From Stictocephala bisonia (Eukaryota; Arthropoda; Insecta; Hemiptera; Membracidae): DNA of 64,000 nt. Shown here piece by piece: positions 21,898 through 32,918 of this stretch. The stretch's first letter is position 1. Every line of letters begins with the position of its first letter. The DNA lies in assembly GCA_035578905.1 (NCBI GenBank), contig JAQJVL010000004.1, forward strand, positions 7,554,175-7,618,174, written 5' to 3'. The position numbers were made by a program, and so were the translations under genes. The notes beneath the pieces are model-generated. The model was not told where the DNA came from, searched no databases, and was given only the letters and a program-made list of their open reading frames with translations.

Positions 21898-22183
21898 AAT
21901 ATACAGTACAAGTAAACGTCACACAACACAAATCTATCACAATATAAGCACAAAATGCACAAATATAATACAATACAAGTTCAAAATGCACAAATTGTAT
22001 TTGTATTTTGCACAGAACCAGGGATCATGTGAATCACTCTGGTATGAGGAAGGAGAGCGTGGTTCACTGAAATCGATCACAAGAGTATTTGTGCATTTTG
22101 TACTTGTATTGTAATATATTTGTGTATTTTGTGCTTATATTGTGATATATTTGTGTTGTGTGACGTTTACTTGTACTGTTTAT
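21898..22183. repeat. Fold-back element with about 97-bp arms
   Basis: The left arm from ACAGTACAAGTAAACGTCAC to about 21995 is the near-perfect reverse complement of about 22086-22183. The spacer is roughly 90 bases and non-repetitive. Within the arms a GCACAAAATGCACAAATATA motif is itself partly repeated. There is no coding capacity. Confidence 0.85.
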
Positions 22184-22364
22184 GTACCAACACGTACTAA
22201 TTAAAAAACTAGTTGAAAAAATATAAAATTACAGAATGCCTATTAAGGCCTTTATTACACATGCAACAAGGCTGCACCATCAGTCACACTTCTAGTAATG
22301 GCTGACATAACTGGGCATTGTTTCTTATTTATCTTGTTAAGCTCAAGTAAGAAACCAACCATCA

Positions 22365-22500
22365 CCACTGTACGTGTACGGGTAGGTGGGAGGGCCATTA
22401 CCACTGTTATAGGTGGGTGGGAGGGCCATTACCACTGTACATATATGGGTAGGTGGGAGGGCCATTACCACTGTATGTCCATGGGTTGGTGGGAGTGCCC
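22365..22500 (-). repeat. Minisatellite, about 4 units, G-rich on + strand
   Basis: Units of roughly 33-36 bp carry GGTGGGAGGGCCATTACCAC and a variable GTACGTGTACGGGTA-like part. This is the reverse orientation of the family seen at 9136-10366. Confidence 0.8.
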
Positions 22501-22791
22501 AAAAGAAAGTGCAGCAAAATCCTCGCTGCTGACCAGACCAGCAACCACAAGACCATAGTAAAAATAATAACATTCCTTTCCTAGGCCCTGCAGAAAAAAA
22601 GAAGAAAACTAAAGCGCTGATTTTGATAGTTCAGGTTTAAAATAAAATTTAGATGAGACATGAGTACTTCTCTTTTTTTTATATTATTTAATTACCCTAT
22701 ACTTACAACCTATAAGCTGTCTTGGCCAGGTCTCGTAAATTGTCAACTTTGATTTGGTATCCATTAAGTTCCTTGGAATCACAATATTATT

Positions 22792-23556
22792 CAGGGTGTA
22801 ACTGAAATACTTGGACAAACTTCAGGAGGTTGTTCTTGGGGTCAAAATAAACCAAACATTTCTTATAAACATATGTCTAATACACCATTTTCTGTCTGTC
22901 TGTCCGTCTGTGATTTTTAGATTATATTTTTTTTCTCAGCAACCATATAAGGTAGAGTGTTGAGATTCAGCACACATGCTAATAGTAATACTCTTATTAC
23001 ATTTAAAAATTTCGTCGAGAAATTGCAAAATGGCGGCTAGTTTTTCCATAAAAACTACACCCTGTAAAAAAAACAAAAGTGATAAATTGTAGCAAATTTG
23101 ATTATAAAACAAACGATTTCTTATTTATTGAAAACAAACAAGAAATGCCACAAACTATGCATTTTTTTAATTGTTTTCAATAAATAAGGTATCGTTTGTT
23201 TTACAATAAAATTTGATACATTTTATCACTATTGTGTGTTTTTTTTTTGTACAGAGTGTAGTTTTTATGGAATTTAACGGCAACGTTTTTAACTAGCCAC
23301 TATTTTGAAATTTCTCGACGATTTTCTTTTATGTAATAGAGTATTGCGATTACAGCATGTGTGCTAAATTTCAACACTCTACCTTATATGGTTGCTGCTA
23401 TGGTTACTGAGAAAAAAATTATATTGTAAAAACAGAGACGGACAGACAGGTAGAAAACTGTGCATATTAGGATATATTTTTATGAGATATTTTTCGTTTG
23501 TTTTGACCCCAGGAACAACCCCCTGAAGTTTTTCCAAGTATTTTAGTTGAACCCTG
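22792..23556. mobile_element. Fold-back MITE, 765 bp
   Basis: The termini CAGGGTGTAACTGAAATACT and (other strand) CAGGGTTCAACTAAAATACT start arms of about 370 bases that pair imperfectly, meeting near 23174. The arms include TTCAGGAGGTTGTTCTTGGG and the CTGTCTGTCCGTCTG patch. Divergence between the arms is clearly higher than in the element at 8045-9023, so it is older. It shares only the CAGGGTG tip with that element. Confidence 0.82.
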
Positions 23557-23984
23557 TATAACCACTTAAAATAGCATTTACACGACTACAAAAAAGTAAA
23601 TTTCAATCACAGTTTAGAAAAAAAAAACAAGTTAAGCACTCTCTGTTATATAGGTTGGACTTTAAAATTGTATGCCAAAGGTTTCAAAATCTTTAAAAAC
23701 AACAAGTTTTTCTCCAGACAACCAAAAAAGTACCTCTAGCATAGGTCCTATCACAACCTTAATACATAATCATAAAACAATCACTCGACTCAATAACTAA
23801 ACCGATAAACCCAAATTAACACAATCTCACATTACTCATTGACACAATGCACACATATTTTAAGAAGATGAGAACTACTAAGATGATGATTCCCTATTCT
23901 CTACGATAATTGAAAAGAGAACTTAGTTAATGGTAAATAAAGTAGGAAAAGGTAATACATTTTTCAAACTATAAAATAATCAAT

Positions 23985-25621
23985 CAAATTCAAGCAGTCT
24001 ATAATAAGATATTAGCTACAGGCAATTTTCCAAAAGCATTCAAGCTATCAAAAGTAGTAACTATTCTGAAGCCTTAAAAAGGCCCTGAACGAGTGGAAAG
24101 TTATCGCCCAATATCTCTTCTTAGTGTCTGCTATAATCTGCTGGAAAGGCTGCTATACAATAGAATATCACCCGTTCTTGATTCAAATGTTCCAGTTGAG
24201 CAGGCTGGTTTTCGTCCTGGCCGAAGTTGTAGCGACCAGATCCTAGCTCTAACATCATTTATTGAGAATGGGTTTGAAAAGAAGTTAAAAATATCTGCAG
24301 CTTTTGTTGATCTCACATCAGTTTATGACACAGCGTGGAGCAACGTTTTGTTGTTAACGTTCTACAGCCTCCTTCCTTGTCCCTTTCTTTTGCAACTTTT
24401 GGAGTCAAAGCTTAATAAAGTATGTGCCAGACTAATAAAAGTATATCTCGGTCGTGAAGAACGCTCTTTTAGATAGTTGAAGGATGGTCTGCCGCAGGGG
24501 TCTGTTCTTGCTCCAATTTTGTTTAACGTGTATACCTCTGACATCCAAATAACAAAGTCTAGAAAGTTTATATATGCAGATGATATTACTTTAGCTTACC
24601 AATACAATGACTTCACAGCTAATGAAGAAACACTCACAAGTTACCTTGCAGTCCTCGAAGGATATTTTAGAACCTGGAAGCTAAATCCTAACCCATTAAA
24701 ACCCGAAGTAGCCTGCTTCCACCTAAGTTACAGACTGGCTAATCGAAAACTGAACATATTTCTAAATGGTGTAAAACTCTATCCTAATGATCATCCATAG
24801 TACCTGGGAGTAACGTTAGGTCGATTGCTGACGTTTAAAAGCTATCTTCTAAAAACAGCAGCTAAAATCAAAACCAGGTCAAATGTACAACATCATATTG
24901 CTGGAACAACTTGGGGAGCCAACGCACACGTCCTGCGTACAACTGCTTTGTCTCTGGTATATACCGCTGCTGAATATAGCGCTCCCATATGGCTAAATAG
25001 CAAATACAAAAGTGATTGATGTCCAACTTAATAGAGCCATGAGAGCTATTAGTGGTACTCTCATGGCAACTCCACTTCCTTGGCTCCTGTGCAATATAGC
25101 TCCTCCAGATATAAAACACCAGGAGGCACTACTTAAAGAATTCAATAAGATCTTGAATGCCCCACACCACCCAATTACCCAGTATCTCCCTCATCAGAAC
25201 GGTCACTTAAAATCTCGAAACCCACCTCTACGTACTGCTTCCCAGGTGAGCAGTTCAAATTTTCGCCTAATACTATCTGGGCCATAGCGAGGAACAGTTT
25301 TGATAGACGAAATAAGTTCCTTATTAACGCTCCATCAGTACCTGCAGGTGGAATGAACCTCCCTCGTAGGGAATAGACACTTGGAATCGGTTCCTAACTG
25401 GCGTGGGTAAATGTAACTACTGGAGGTATAAATGGGGATTGACACTAGATCAGTCATGTGATTACGGGGAGTCAATTCAAACAATGGATAACATAATTAC
25501 AGATTGTCCCCTGCGTTCTTTTACGGAGGGATTGGCTAGTATACACATAATAAGTGAGGTAGTTCGTAAATGGCCCGATCGATTGGATTTAGCTTTGTTA
25601 AAGGAGATCTCTTTATTTTAA
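23985..25621 (+). pseudogene. Decayed Jockey-like LINE, reverse transcriptase part
   Basis: Pieces of one RT gene in order, broken by stops and frameshifts: VESYRPISLLS, then PVEQAGFRPGRSCSDQIL, the damaged catalytic block AAFVDLTSVYDT, LPQGSVLAPILFNVYTSDI, FIYADDITLA (the YADD box is retained) and the downstream YLGVTLGRLLTFKSY. The C-terminal part contains AAEYSAPIWLNSKYK and then degenerates up to LLKEISLF. Stops at about 24474 and 24798, and shifts near 25015 and later, exclude function. The endonuclease and ORF1 are missing, so this is a 5'-truncated insertion. Confidence 0.85.
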
Positions 25622-26459
25622 ATTATATATTGCATGACTTTTGGATCTTAATCCAAATATATATCACAGCTTTTAAAAAAATACTGATTGGTAACTGACA
25701 AAAACTATACGATATATATGGTAATCAATCAAAGATGGTATTATGTGCAAAATTATGATAAACTATGTGGCTGATGTAAGTACAAAAAGATTAAACGGCC
25801 ACTTTCCTCCTACCTCTACTTGCGTCATTATTCCTTTTGATTTCTAACAAACAGGAGCATTCAATCAAATATTCTATTAGATTTAGATTGATAATGCTAT
25901 AGTTATACACTGCAATCAACGTTACGCTGTTAACCAAGGTCACATACGCAGTATTTCTACTATACAACATATTGAATCGTATGTATTCAATTTCCATAGC
26001 GCTTGACACAATAAGAGATGATTTGACCTATTTTCAATGAACAAAGTCTCTTTTACAGAGTGATTCTACGAATCGCTATGTAACGTATAAAATAAAAAGT
26101 AATAATCAATGCAGTTACTATGAGACACGATTGTATTATCCAGCGAACTGTATTTCCTTGTCTCCTTATAGCTACATACCTGATTTTCAATTTAATTTCT
26201 AAAATCTCTTTCCCTAATCAATTGCTCCTCATGTATTTAAATGTGTACTTCAGCCACGACTAACAATTTTTAATTTAACGTCTACTACTAAGTTAGCTAA
26301 ACACTCCATGCAATCATTACATGCTATCATACTCCACATTTCGGAATTCACGTCAAACCCAATTATATAAAATCTTTACACTTGACTAAAATTTGCTGTT
26401 TCCTTATATCAATTTTTGGATTTTCTGTACGTAGTTAAAAACAGATATAATCAGTTGTT
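25622..26459. other. AT-rich sequence without recognised gene
   Basis: Only short frames without motifs are present. Confidence 0.45.
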
Positions 26460-27151
26460 GAAAGTGGGATGTTAGACCTAAGGAAGGCGTTTGATACTAT
26501 TTCACACCCAATTTTGTTAAAAAAGATTGAATTTCATGGCATGCATTGTAACATTCTAAAACTTATTGAAACCTACACAATTGATAGAAATTAAACTGTA
26601 AAATTGAATATAGTAACATCTTTTCTCTACACAGGAAATTAACAGCGTGGGAGCCGCACGGCTTGGACCATTCCTTTTCTCCATTTATGATAATGACCTT
26701 AGCATTATTATAAATACAGTATACCATCTGTATTTTATACTGGTGATACCTCTGCTCTGATATAATCTATGAACATATTGGAAGAAACCCTATGTGTTGT
26801 ATAGTTCTGGCACACTGCAAACCTTAATGGTAACAAATTAGGAAAACAATCATTTTTACTCTATAATCCAATTCTGTTGAAGATGTCAATAATTATTTGA
26901 AACCTGTAAAATTTGAAGGTATTTGGTTAGATAGTAAACTAAATTGGAGTGAACATGTAGACTACTTATGTAAAGTTCTCGCCAGAGCAGCTTATGTTCT
27001 GAGAAAACTGAAATTCCATGTTGGACGAGACACTATGTTCCTGGCCGATTATAGACTTTTTCACTCCAATTTGAACTATGGCCAGTACCTTTGGGATAAG
27101 GCATGTAATGTAAATCTTTCTCTGAAAAACCATCCATCAATTGTATTTTAG
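26460..27151 (+). pseudogene. Second decayed LINE reverse transcriptase
   Basis: Recognisable fragments are LDLRKAFDTISHPILLKKIE (RT motif with the first catalytic Asp), a damaged QGSVLGP-like box read as GAARLGPFLFSIYDNDL near 26650, and a C-terminal piece IWLDSKLNWSEHVDYLCKVL, then ARAAYVLRKL. The YADD region is unreadable. The frames change repeatedly, so this is an old dead copy. It is distinct from the copy ending at 25621. Confidence 0.75.
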
Positions 27152-27544
27152 GTTTAGGGAACAAAGAAACTTGTAAAAGCAGTTTTATTTAATTAGAGGG
27201 AAATAAAATGTTCATACGATTTCATGTATTTACATTTTTATAACAACTTGATTTATATTAAAACCAACCTTACTAACTTTCAACTCAAGAGAACTGTCAC
27301 AAATATTTTAGTAATTACAAATAAAATCTCACAACTCCATCTATTATACTTCATAAATATTAAAATAGTTTATATTATCAGTTTATATTCTAGTACTTCA
27401 TTGAAAATAAAACTCTTGATCCTTAAACGATATTGTATCAGTTCCACCAAGGGTGTACAATACATATCCTTATTTTCTATATATACCTATTGTCAACATT
27501 TGGCAACAATAGGTATATACGAGAAGACACCAGTTGCCGGATAA
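27152..27544. other. AT-rich sequence with one hairpin
   Basis: A perfect 14-bp inverted repeat, TATATACCTATTGT at 27480-27493 and its complement at 27506-27519, is separated by 12 bases. Nothing else is recognised. Confidence 0.55.
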
Positions 27545-27900
27545 GTGTGTGTGTGGGGAGGGGGGGGTTCGTAAGTCTGCCGAACATCTGCTAACGTCTC
27601 GAGACTAAATGCGAAGCCCCTGGGGCTTAGGAGAAGGAGAATCTCCGGTGAAAACTTTCGGAGGAGAAAATGAGTAATCAGAGGGGAAACCAATTCAACT
27701 CTTACGTCACGTGATCTCCGTACTTCTCCACAAGAATCAGACCAAAGTTATGACGTTCCTTGGCAAGTAGTGTCTCAAAATAATAAGAGAATGTACTCTA
27801 ATCCTAACGCTGGCAGCGACTAGAAAAGGTGTCGACATAACTCTTCTGACAATTTAGATAAGACGAGTATATAGATATTTATATCTAACAACTTTAATAT
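27545..27900. other. GC-rich, promoter-like island of unknown origin
   Basis: This block is markedly richer in G+C and CpG than its surroundings. It begins with GTGTGTGTGGGGAGG and contains TTACGTCACGTGATC, which combines a CRE-like TACGTCA with an E-box CACGTG. No frame with a known domain was found. It could be a promoter, or a LINE 5' region preceding the Jockey-like remains at 28640. Both are guesses. Confidence 0.3.
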
Positions 27901-27904
27901 TTTG

Positions 27905-28091
27905 GCTGTGGATGACCCACACGCCCACCCATATAAGTACAGTGGCATTGACTCACCTACCCTCACATACACGTACAGGGTATGGGCCGGAGGGTGGGTT
28001 ATTACCACTGTGCGTGTGTGTTTCAATACTGCTGAACGTGTATGGGCACTGTACTTCTATGTGAGAGTGGGCGGGTCAATACCAATGTACG
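27905..28091. repeat. Minisatellite units in both orientations
   Basis: C-rich units (GACCCACACGCCCACCCATA, then AGTACAGTGGCATTGACTC) are followed by G-rich units (GGGTTATTACCACTGTGCGT, then GAGTGGGCGGGTCAATACCA), so the family is present here as an inverted pair. The last unit grades directly into the GT microsatellite. Confidence 0.8.
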
Positions 28092-28392
<301 letters not shown>

Positions 28393-28639
28393 TTTATTTC
28401 AATTCTCTTACCATTATAATGGTACAACTTATACATAAATACATACGTACATACTGTAGAACATATCTTCGGAAGAGACCAAAAAGGAGCCTAAACCACC
28501 CCCAATTTTTATCCGAGATGTTCAAAATGTAACTTAAATTGTGCAAGTTATTGCATCAGTTCTTACCAGAGATTAATTATTTTACAAAAGTTTCACCAAC
28601 AGTAAGATAAGGACACTCCTCTTACATATTATGCCTACC

Positions 28640-30408
28640 ATAAACTAATCAGAAACCTCTCAGAGCTGAATATTGGCTGCCATACATTTCAGTTAAAAAA
28701 GAAAGCGACTTTCGGTACAGTGTAAAAAATGTGCAACAATAGGTGTGAACTATTCAATACACAACACAACGTAAGGAATGTATCAAATGCTCGTAGAGCC
28801 AAAACCAAAACTCCCCAAGATATGTTTTTCATAGATTTAGAGCTAACTAAAATTAACTAATATTATATAACATTGAGGTTTTGTTGTATGCTAAAGTCCA
28901 AGTTTGAGCCTCCATATAAAATGAAATGAAGCAGTTCCTTTCAAAAATGCCAAAGGTATGGTCATATCTAGGTCATATTGTCGGTATCCCTACAGTTGTG
29001 TTAAATGTGGCTCAAATCATGAAACTAGTGTTTTCACAAAGTCTTAAGATGCCTCACATAAGTGTGTGCTGTGTAATGGAAACAATTCTTCGTGAAAATT
29101 AGGATAGGTTGTAATATATATAAAAAAAATTTAAAAGATAGAAATTGTATACCTTTGACACAAAAATATCTTACAACAAATAGTACAAACAATAAAGCTG
29201 AGCTGAGACAGTATTTCCTCTCACTACACATGGAAATAATCCCGTGAATGACTAAGTATCTTGTGCTCAGGCAACAAACATTGGGCCAACTTTCCCCACA
29301 AGTAATAAATTATTAACTCTTATCCAGGTTATAAACTCAGCAAACGCAACAGGCTGGAACCATAACTAACAGTAGTCATTTCTAAATTAAAATGAATAGT
29401 TTTCTCAGAATATCTAAATGAAATTCCAATGGCTTAATTTAATATGATCAATAAATACAATTATTCATATCAACTTTTAATCTGAAACCCACTTTACTTA
29501 TCTAACTTTTTATAACATTCAACATTTATCAATTTATAGTAAAAATCACCCTGATAACACTGCTCATGGTGGTTCTGCTATTTTGATGCGAAACACTATT
29601 AAGCAAGATGAACTTCCAAGTTATCAGTTTGACCCCATTCAGGCTTCAAGTTTTGTTGTAGATTATTAGACTGGTCCTTTGACAATATAAAGTCCTTCAG
29701 TATACTGTCCTTCAAGGCATATCATCAGCCATCTACAATTTAACGATTTCTTTAACTGCTTGGGCCCTCAGTTCATTCCTACTGGAGACTACAACGCTAA
29801 ACATCAAATATGGAGATCACGACTTAACAATCCTAGAGGACGACAGTTACCACAATTAATTGATACTTATAATATGGATACCACTTGGACAAATAAACCA
29901 ACGTACTGGCCTAGTGATCCGTAAAATATTCCACATATTTTGGATTATTTATTACGAAAGGTATTTGTAACAACGGTTTAAAAATAAAATCTTCCCTTGA
30001 TCTGCACTCAGACCATTCCCCTATTATTTTAACAATAAGTTCTTCCGCAATAAACAAAGAAACTCCTCAAACTCATCAAAGTTCACCAATTGGCACATGT
30101 TCAAAAACATGATTTTATCAAATATCTAAGCGCAATACTCCACTTCAAACCTCTGAAAATATTTACGACATAATTGAATCAATCAATTTATTTTTGAAGT
30201 AAGTGGCTTGGAAATCAACGTCCAGCTTTCCACAAAAGCCTAAAAACAATGTAAATTATCCAGTAGTTGGTACGGAAGAAACTGGCAGAAAAACATTGTT
30301 ATCGTAGGACTTGAAAAATGTTAAGGAATCGAGTCGATAAAACAAATCTAAATAGAGCTTCTCTATAGTTTAAAAGATTGATCAAATATTTAGAAGATGA
30401 GTGGTTTA
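28640..30408 (+). pseudogene. Decayed Jockey-like LINE: ORF1 knuckles and endonuclease
   Basis: At about 28949-29095 the gag-like ORF1 tail is readable as CQRYGH, YCRYPYSCVKCGSNHETS and KCVLCNGNN, the zinc knuckles of Jockey-type ORF1. At 29552-29670 the endonuclease gives DNTAHGGSAILMRNTIKQDE, and at 29781-29925 GDYNAKHQIWRSRLNNPRGR, both typical of Jockey APE endonucleases. The linker VDKTNLNRASL and RLIKYLEDEWF follows at about 30320-30408, and the similarity then stops abruptly. Many stops and frameshifts make it non-functional. The RT domain is not present downstream. Confidence 0.8.
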
Positions 30409-30645
30409 AGGCGGTTCGGCCAGCATTAGGGACAACTGCATTCCGCTGCGCAGCGCTGGCTGCGATTACTCATACACACACAAAACCTCTTTCTCCCCAC
30501 GGTTTGGGATGGGAGGAGTCTAATTGCAGGAAGTCCTTGAAGCGCGATTCTGCGGATGCGGGTGATGTGTCTCGCTGTACGTGTGCGTAGCGATTGGATT
30601 GTAAAACATGCGGGTAAAAGTACAACCACCTGTTGAGTATATAAA
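30409..30645. other. GC-rich segment of unknown origin
   Basis: About 240 bases much richer in G+C than the flanks, lying exactly between the end of one LINE remnant and the tail of another. It contains CGCTGCGCAGCGCTGG and ends with GAGTATATAAAG. A frame from 30378 stays open through it but has no recognisable domain. It may be the promoter-side piece of an unidentified element. Confidence 0.3.
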
Positions 30646-32180
30646 GAGTCAAGAGTCAAATAATCTTTATTTTCGACAGTATACAAAATGCATAATAGCG
30701 TCATACTTAGCTACTTCAATAGTCTATTACAATATTAACTATGTCTAATACATTAAAAACTTAAAACATTATAAGACCGTCTGGGACGAAAGATATTCCC
30801 CAACACTGTATGGAATCTAAACACCAACAGCTCTCTTAGACGCTTTTTGAATACATTCAATGTACTCTGTTTTTATTTTTTCTGGTAGAGAGTTATAAAG
30901 TCTGACCCCATTATACAGAAGGTGTTTCTTGAAAAAGGTTGTTTTGTGGGGTGGAATGGGAATGCTGTTTCCTCTTAAGTTATAATTATGATTTCGGAAT
31001 CCAGAATCAAAAATTTTGTAGTTCTTGCGTACAAACAGTTCAGAATTGAAAATATAAAGAGCTGGGAAAGTTAAAATGTTGTTGTCTTTAAAAAGTGTCC
31101 GGCCGGAGAACCTTTTTGGCTTATTGAAAACAGCTCGAATAGCTCTCTTTTGAAGTTTAAAAACAAGATTTGATTTTCCCCCATCATAGCCCCAAATGCT
31201 TATTCCATATGTTAAGAATGGATAAATAAGTCCATAATATACAGCGAGCAAAACAGTAACTTCAGCAAAGGTAGAAAGACGCCTTATTACGAAGATACCG
31301 GAACTCAACTGTTTACAAACTCTGTCCATGTGTTGGTGAAAGTTTAAATTACTGTCTAGTAAAATTCCCAACAACGTTGTTTCTGGGTTCGGTTCTATCT
31401 CAGTGTCATCAAGCAAAATCACAAAATCGCCTCGCTCTATACGATTGCTTATCTTAAATTCCACCAATTGAGTCTTAGAACTGTTTAATGACAAACGGTT
31501 GTCATGAAACCACTGTAATAGAGCATTTGCTTCCCTATACGCCTTAATTTCTAACTCCTGGCGACAGCCAGCCGAAACTGATAAAGAGGTGTCATCGGCG
31601 AACAAACACACATTTGCACTAGTGACACTACTAGGAAAGTCGTTGACGAACAGTAGGAAAAGAACTGGCCCAAGGACCGAGCCCTCTAGCCACTTCAACC
31701 AAAGGGGACTGTGCCATTTTCAGACATCCATAGGAATAAGTGTACGGAACTTGTACAGATTGCTGTCTTCCTCTCAAATAAGTAGACACCCATGTATGTG
31801 GAATTCCCCTAACACCAAGCTTTTCTAGTTTGTAAAGTAAGATATCATGGTCGACAGTGTCGAAGGCCTTTGTAAGGTCAAAGAAAATTCCCATTGATAA
31901 GTCTCCCACATCAAGGGACTGAACAGCAGATGAAACCATAAACTGAACCGCATCCATGGTGCTTTTACCCCTGGTAAATCCAAACTGACAAGGCGTGAAG
32001 ATTTTATTTCTGTCCATAAAATCAAGAAGTCTAACTAAAAACAACTTCTCAAAAACTTTAGACAATGTTGAAAGGAATGAAATGGGTCTGAAAATATTAC
32101 ACTCATCAGTTGCCCCTTTTTTTGTGTATTGGCCTGATGATAGCATGTTTAAGATTTTCAGGAAATTTGCCCAGCTGAAA
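30646..32180 (-). pseudogene. 5'-truncated CR1/Jockey-like LINE, RT to 3' tail
   Basis: Read on the minus strand from about 32180: FRPISFLSTLSKVFEKL, QFGFTRGKSTMDAVQF, FFDLTKAFDTVDHDILLYKL (catalytic Asp), then a frameshift at about 31700. The second frame holds GSVLGPVLFLLFVNDF, CLFADDTSL (FADD catalytic box), LLGILLDSNLNFHQHMDRV, LIYPFLTYGISIWG and a long C-terminal part ending at 30817. The 3' UTR ends with AATAAA and a TTGACTC repeat at 30646-30659. Only a few disabling changes are seen, so it is younger than the neighbouring LINE relics, but it lacks the endonuclease. Confidence 0.9.
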
Positions 32181-32189
32181 AGTTAATCA

Positions 32190-32918
32190 GTTTTATAAAT
32201 TGAGTTATATTAAAAAGAATAAGGTGGCAATTACGACGCTGTATTTTTCGTCGTAATAAAATAAAAACAAACATATAACTTATTAAAATCAAATTTGCAG
32301 TAAAATTATGCAATTTAAAATAACTGATGAGCAAGACCAGCCCTGTGAGGGCCTGTTTTTTAAACTTGGGAATAATCGGGATAATAGTTTCTTAATTTTG
32401 AATGTACCAAGAAAGCCCAAATTTGCGTCTTTGAGGTGATGTATTTATAACAATAAACATCATTTTAATGGAAGAACTACTTGGGAGGCGCTTAATAGCT
32501 GATATGAAGATATTGCAATCGAAAAAAAAACAAATTTTTTTGACCAAACAGCCTTAACGAATAAATGAATATTGTTATTAAAAAAATACACAAACTGAAA
32601 TTATCATCAGCTTGCTTGGAAATTGGGATAGGTTTCAAAATAATTAAAGACTGTTACAAAATGTTACATCTGTCGTCTGTTCGGCTAATCTGAGTAATCT
32701 GTACATAAGTTTGTGATTGTTATTACCATTCATAAAATTAAAAATAATTTAAATTTTGTAACTGTAAGGCAATCAAAACTTTCTCTGAAATGTCCTGTTA
32801 TTGACATTCAGTTCGTAATCCTATACATGTGCTGTGAGTGTGATGTGTTTTAATTAATTTTAGGCATCTTAGGAGAGGTATATGGTCTTGAAAAACGGAA
32901 AGGCCTGTGTACTTTCCC
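32190..32918. other. AT-rich region upstream of ALKBH7
   Basis: No coding features. It should contain the ALKBH7 promoter and 5' UTR, but I see no unambiguous TATA or initiator element. Confidence 0.4.

Noticed and set aside
32907..32918. Upstream GTG start for ALKBH7
   Set aside because: A standard ATG occurs four codons later at 32919; nuclear genes rarely use GTG.
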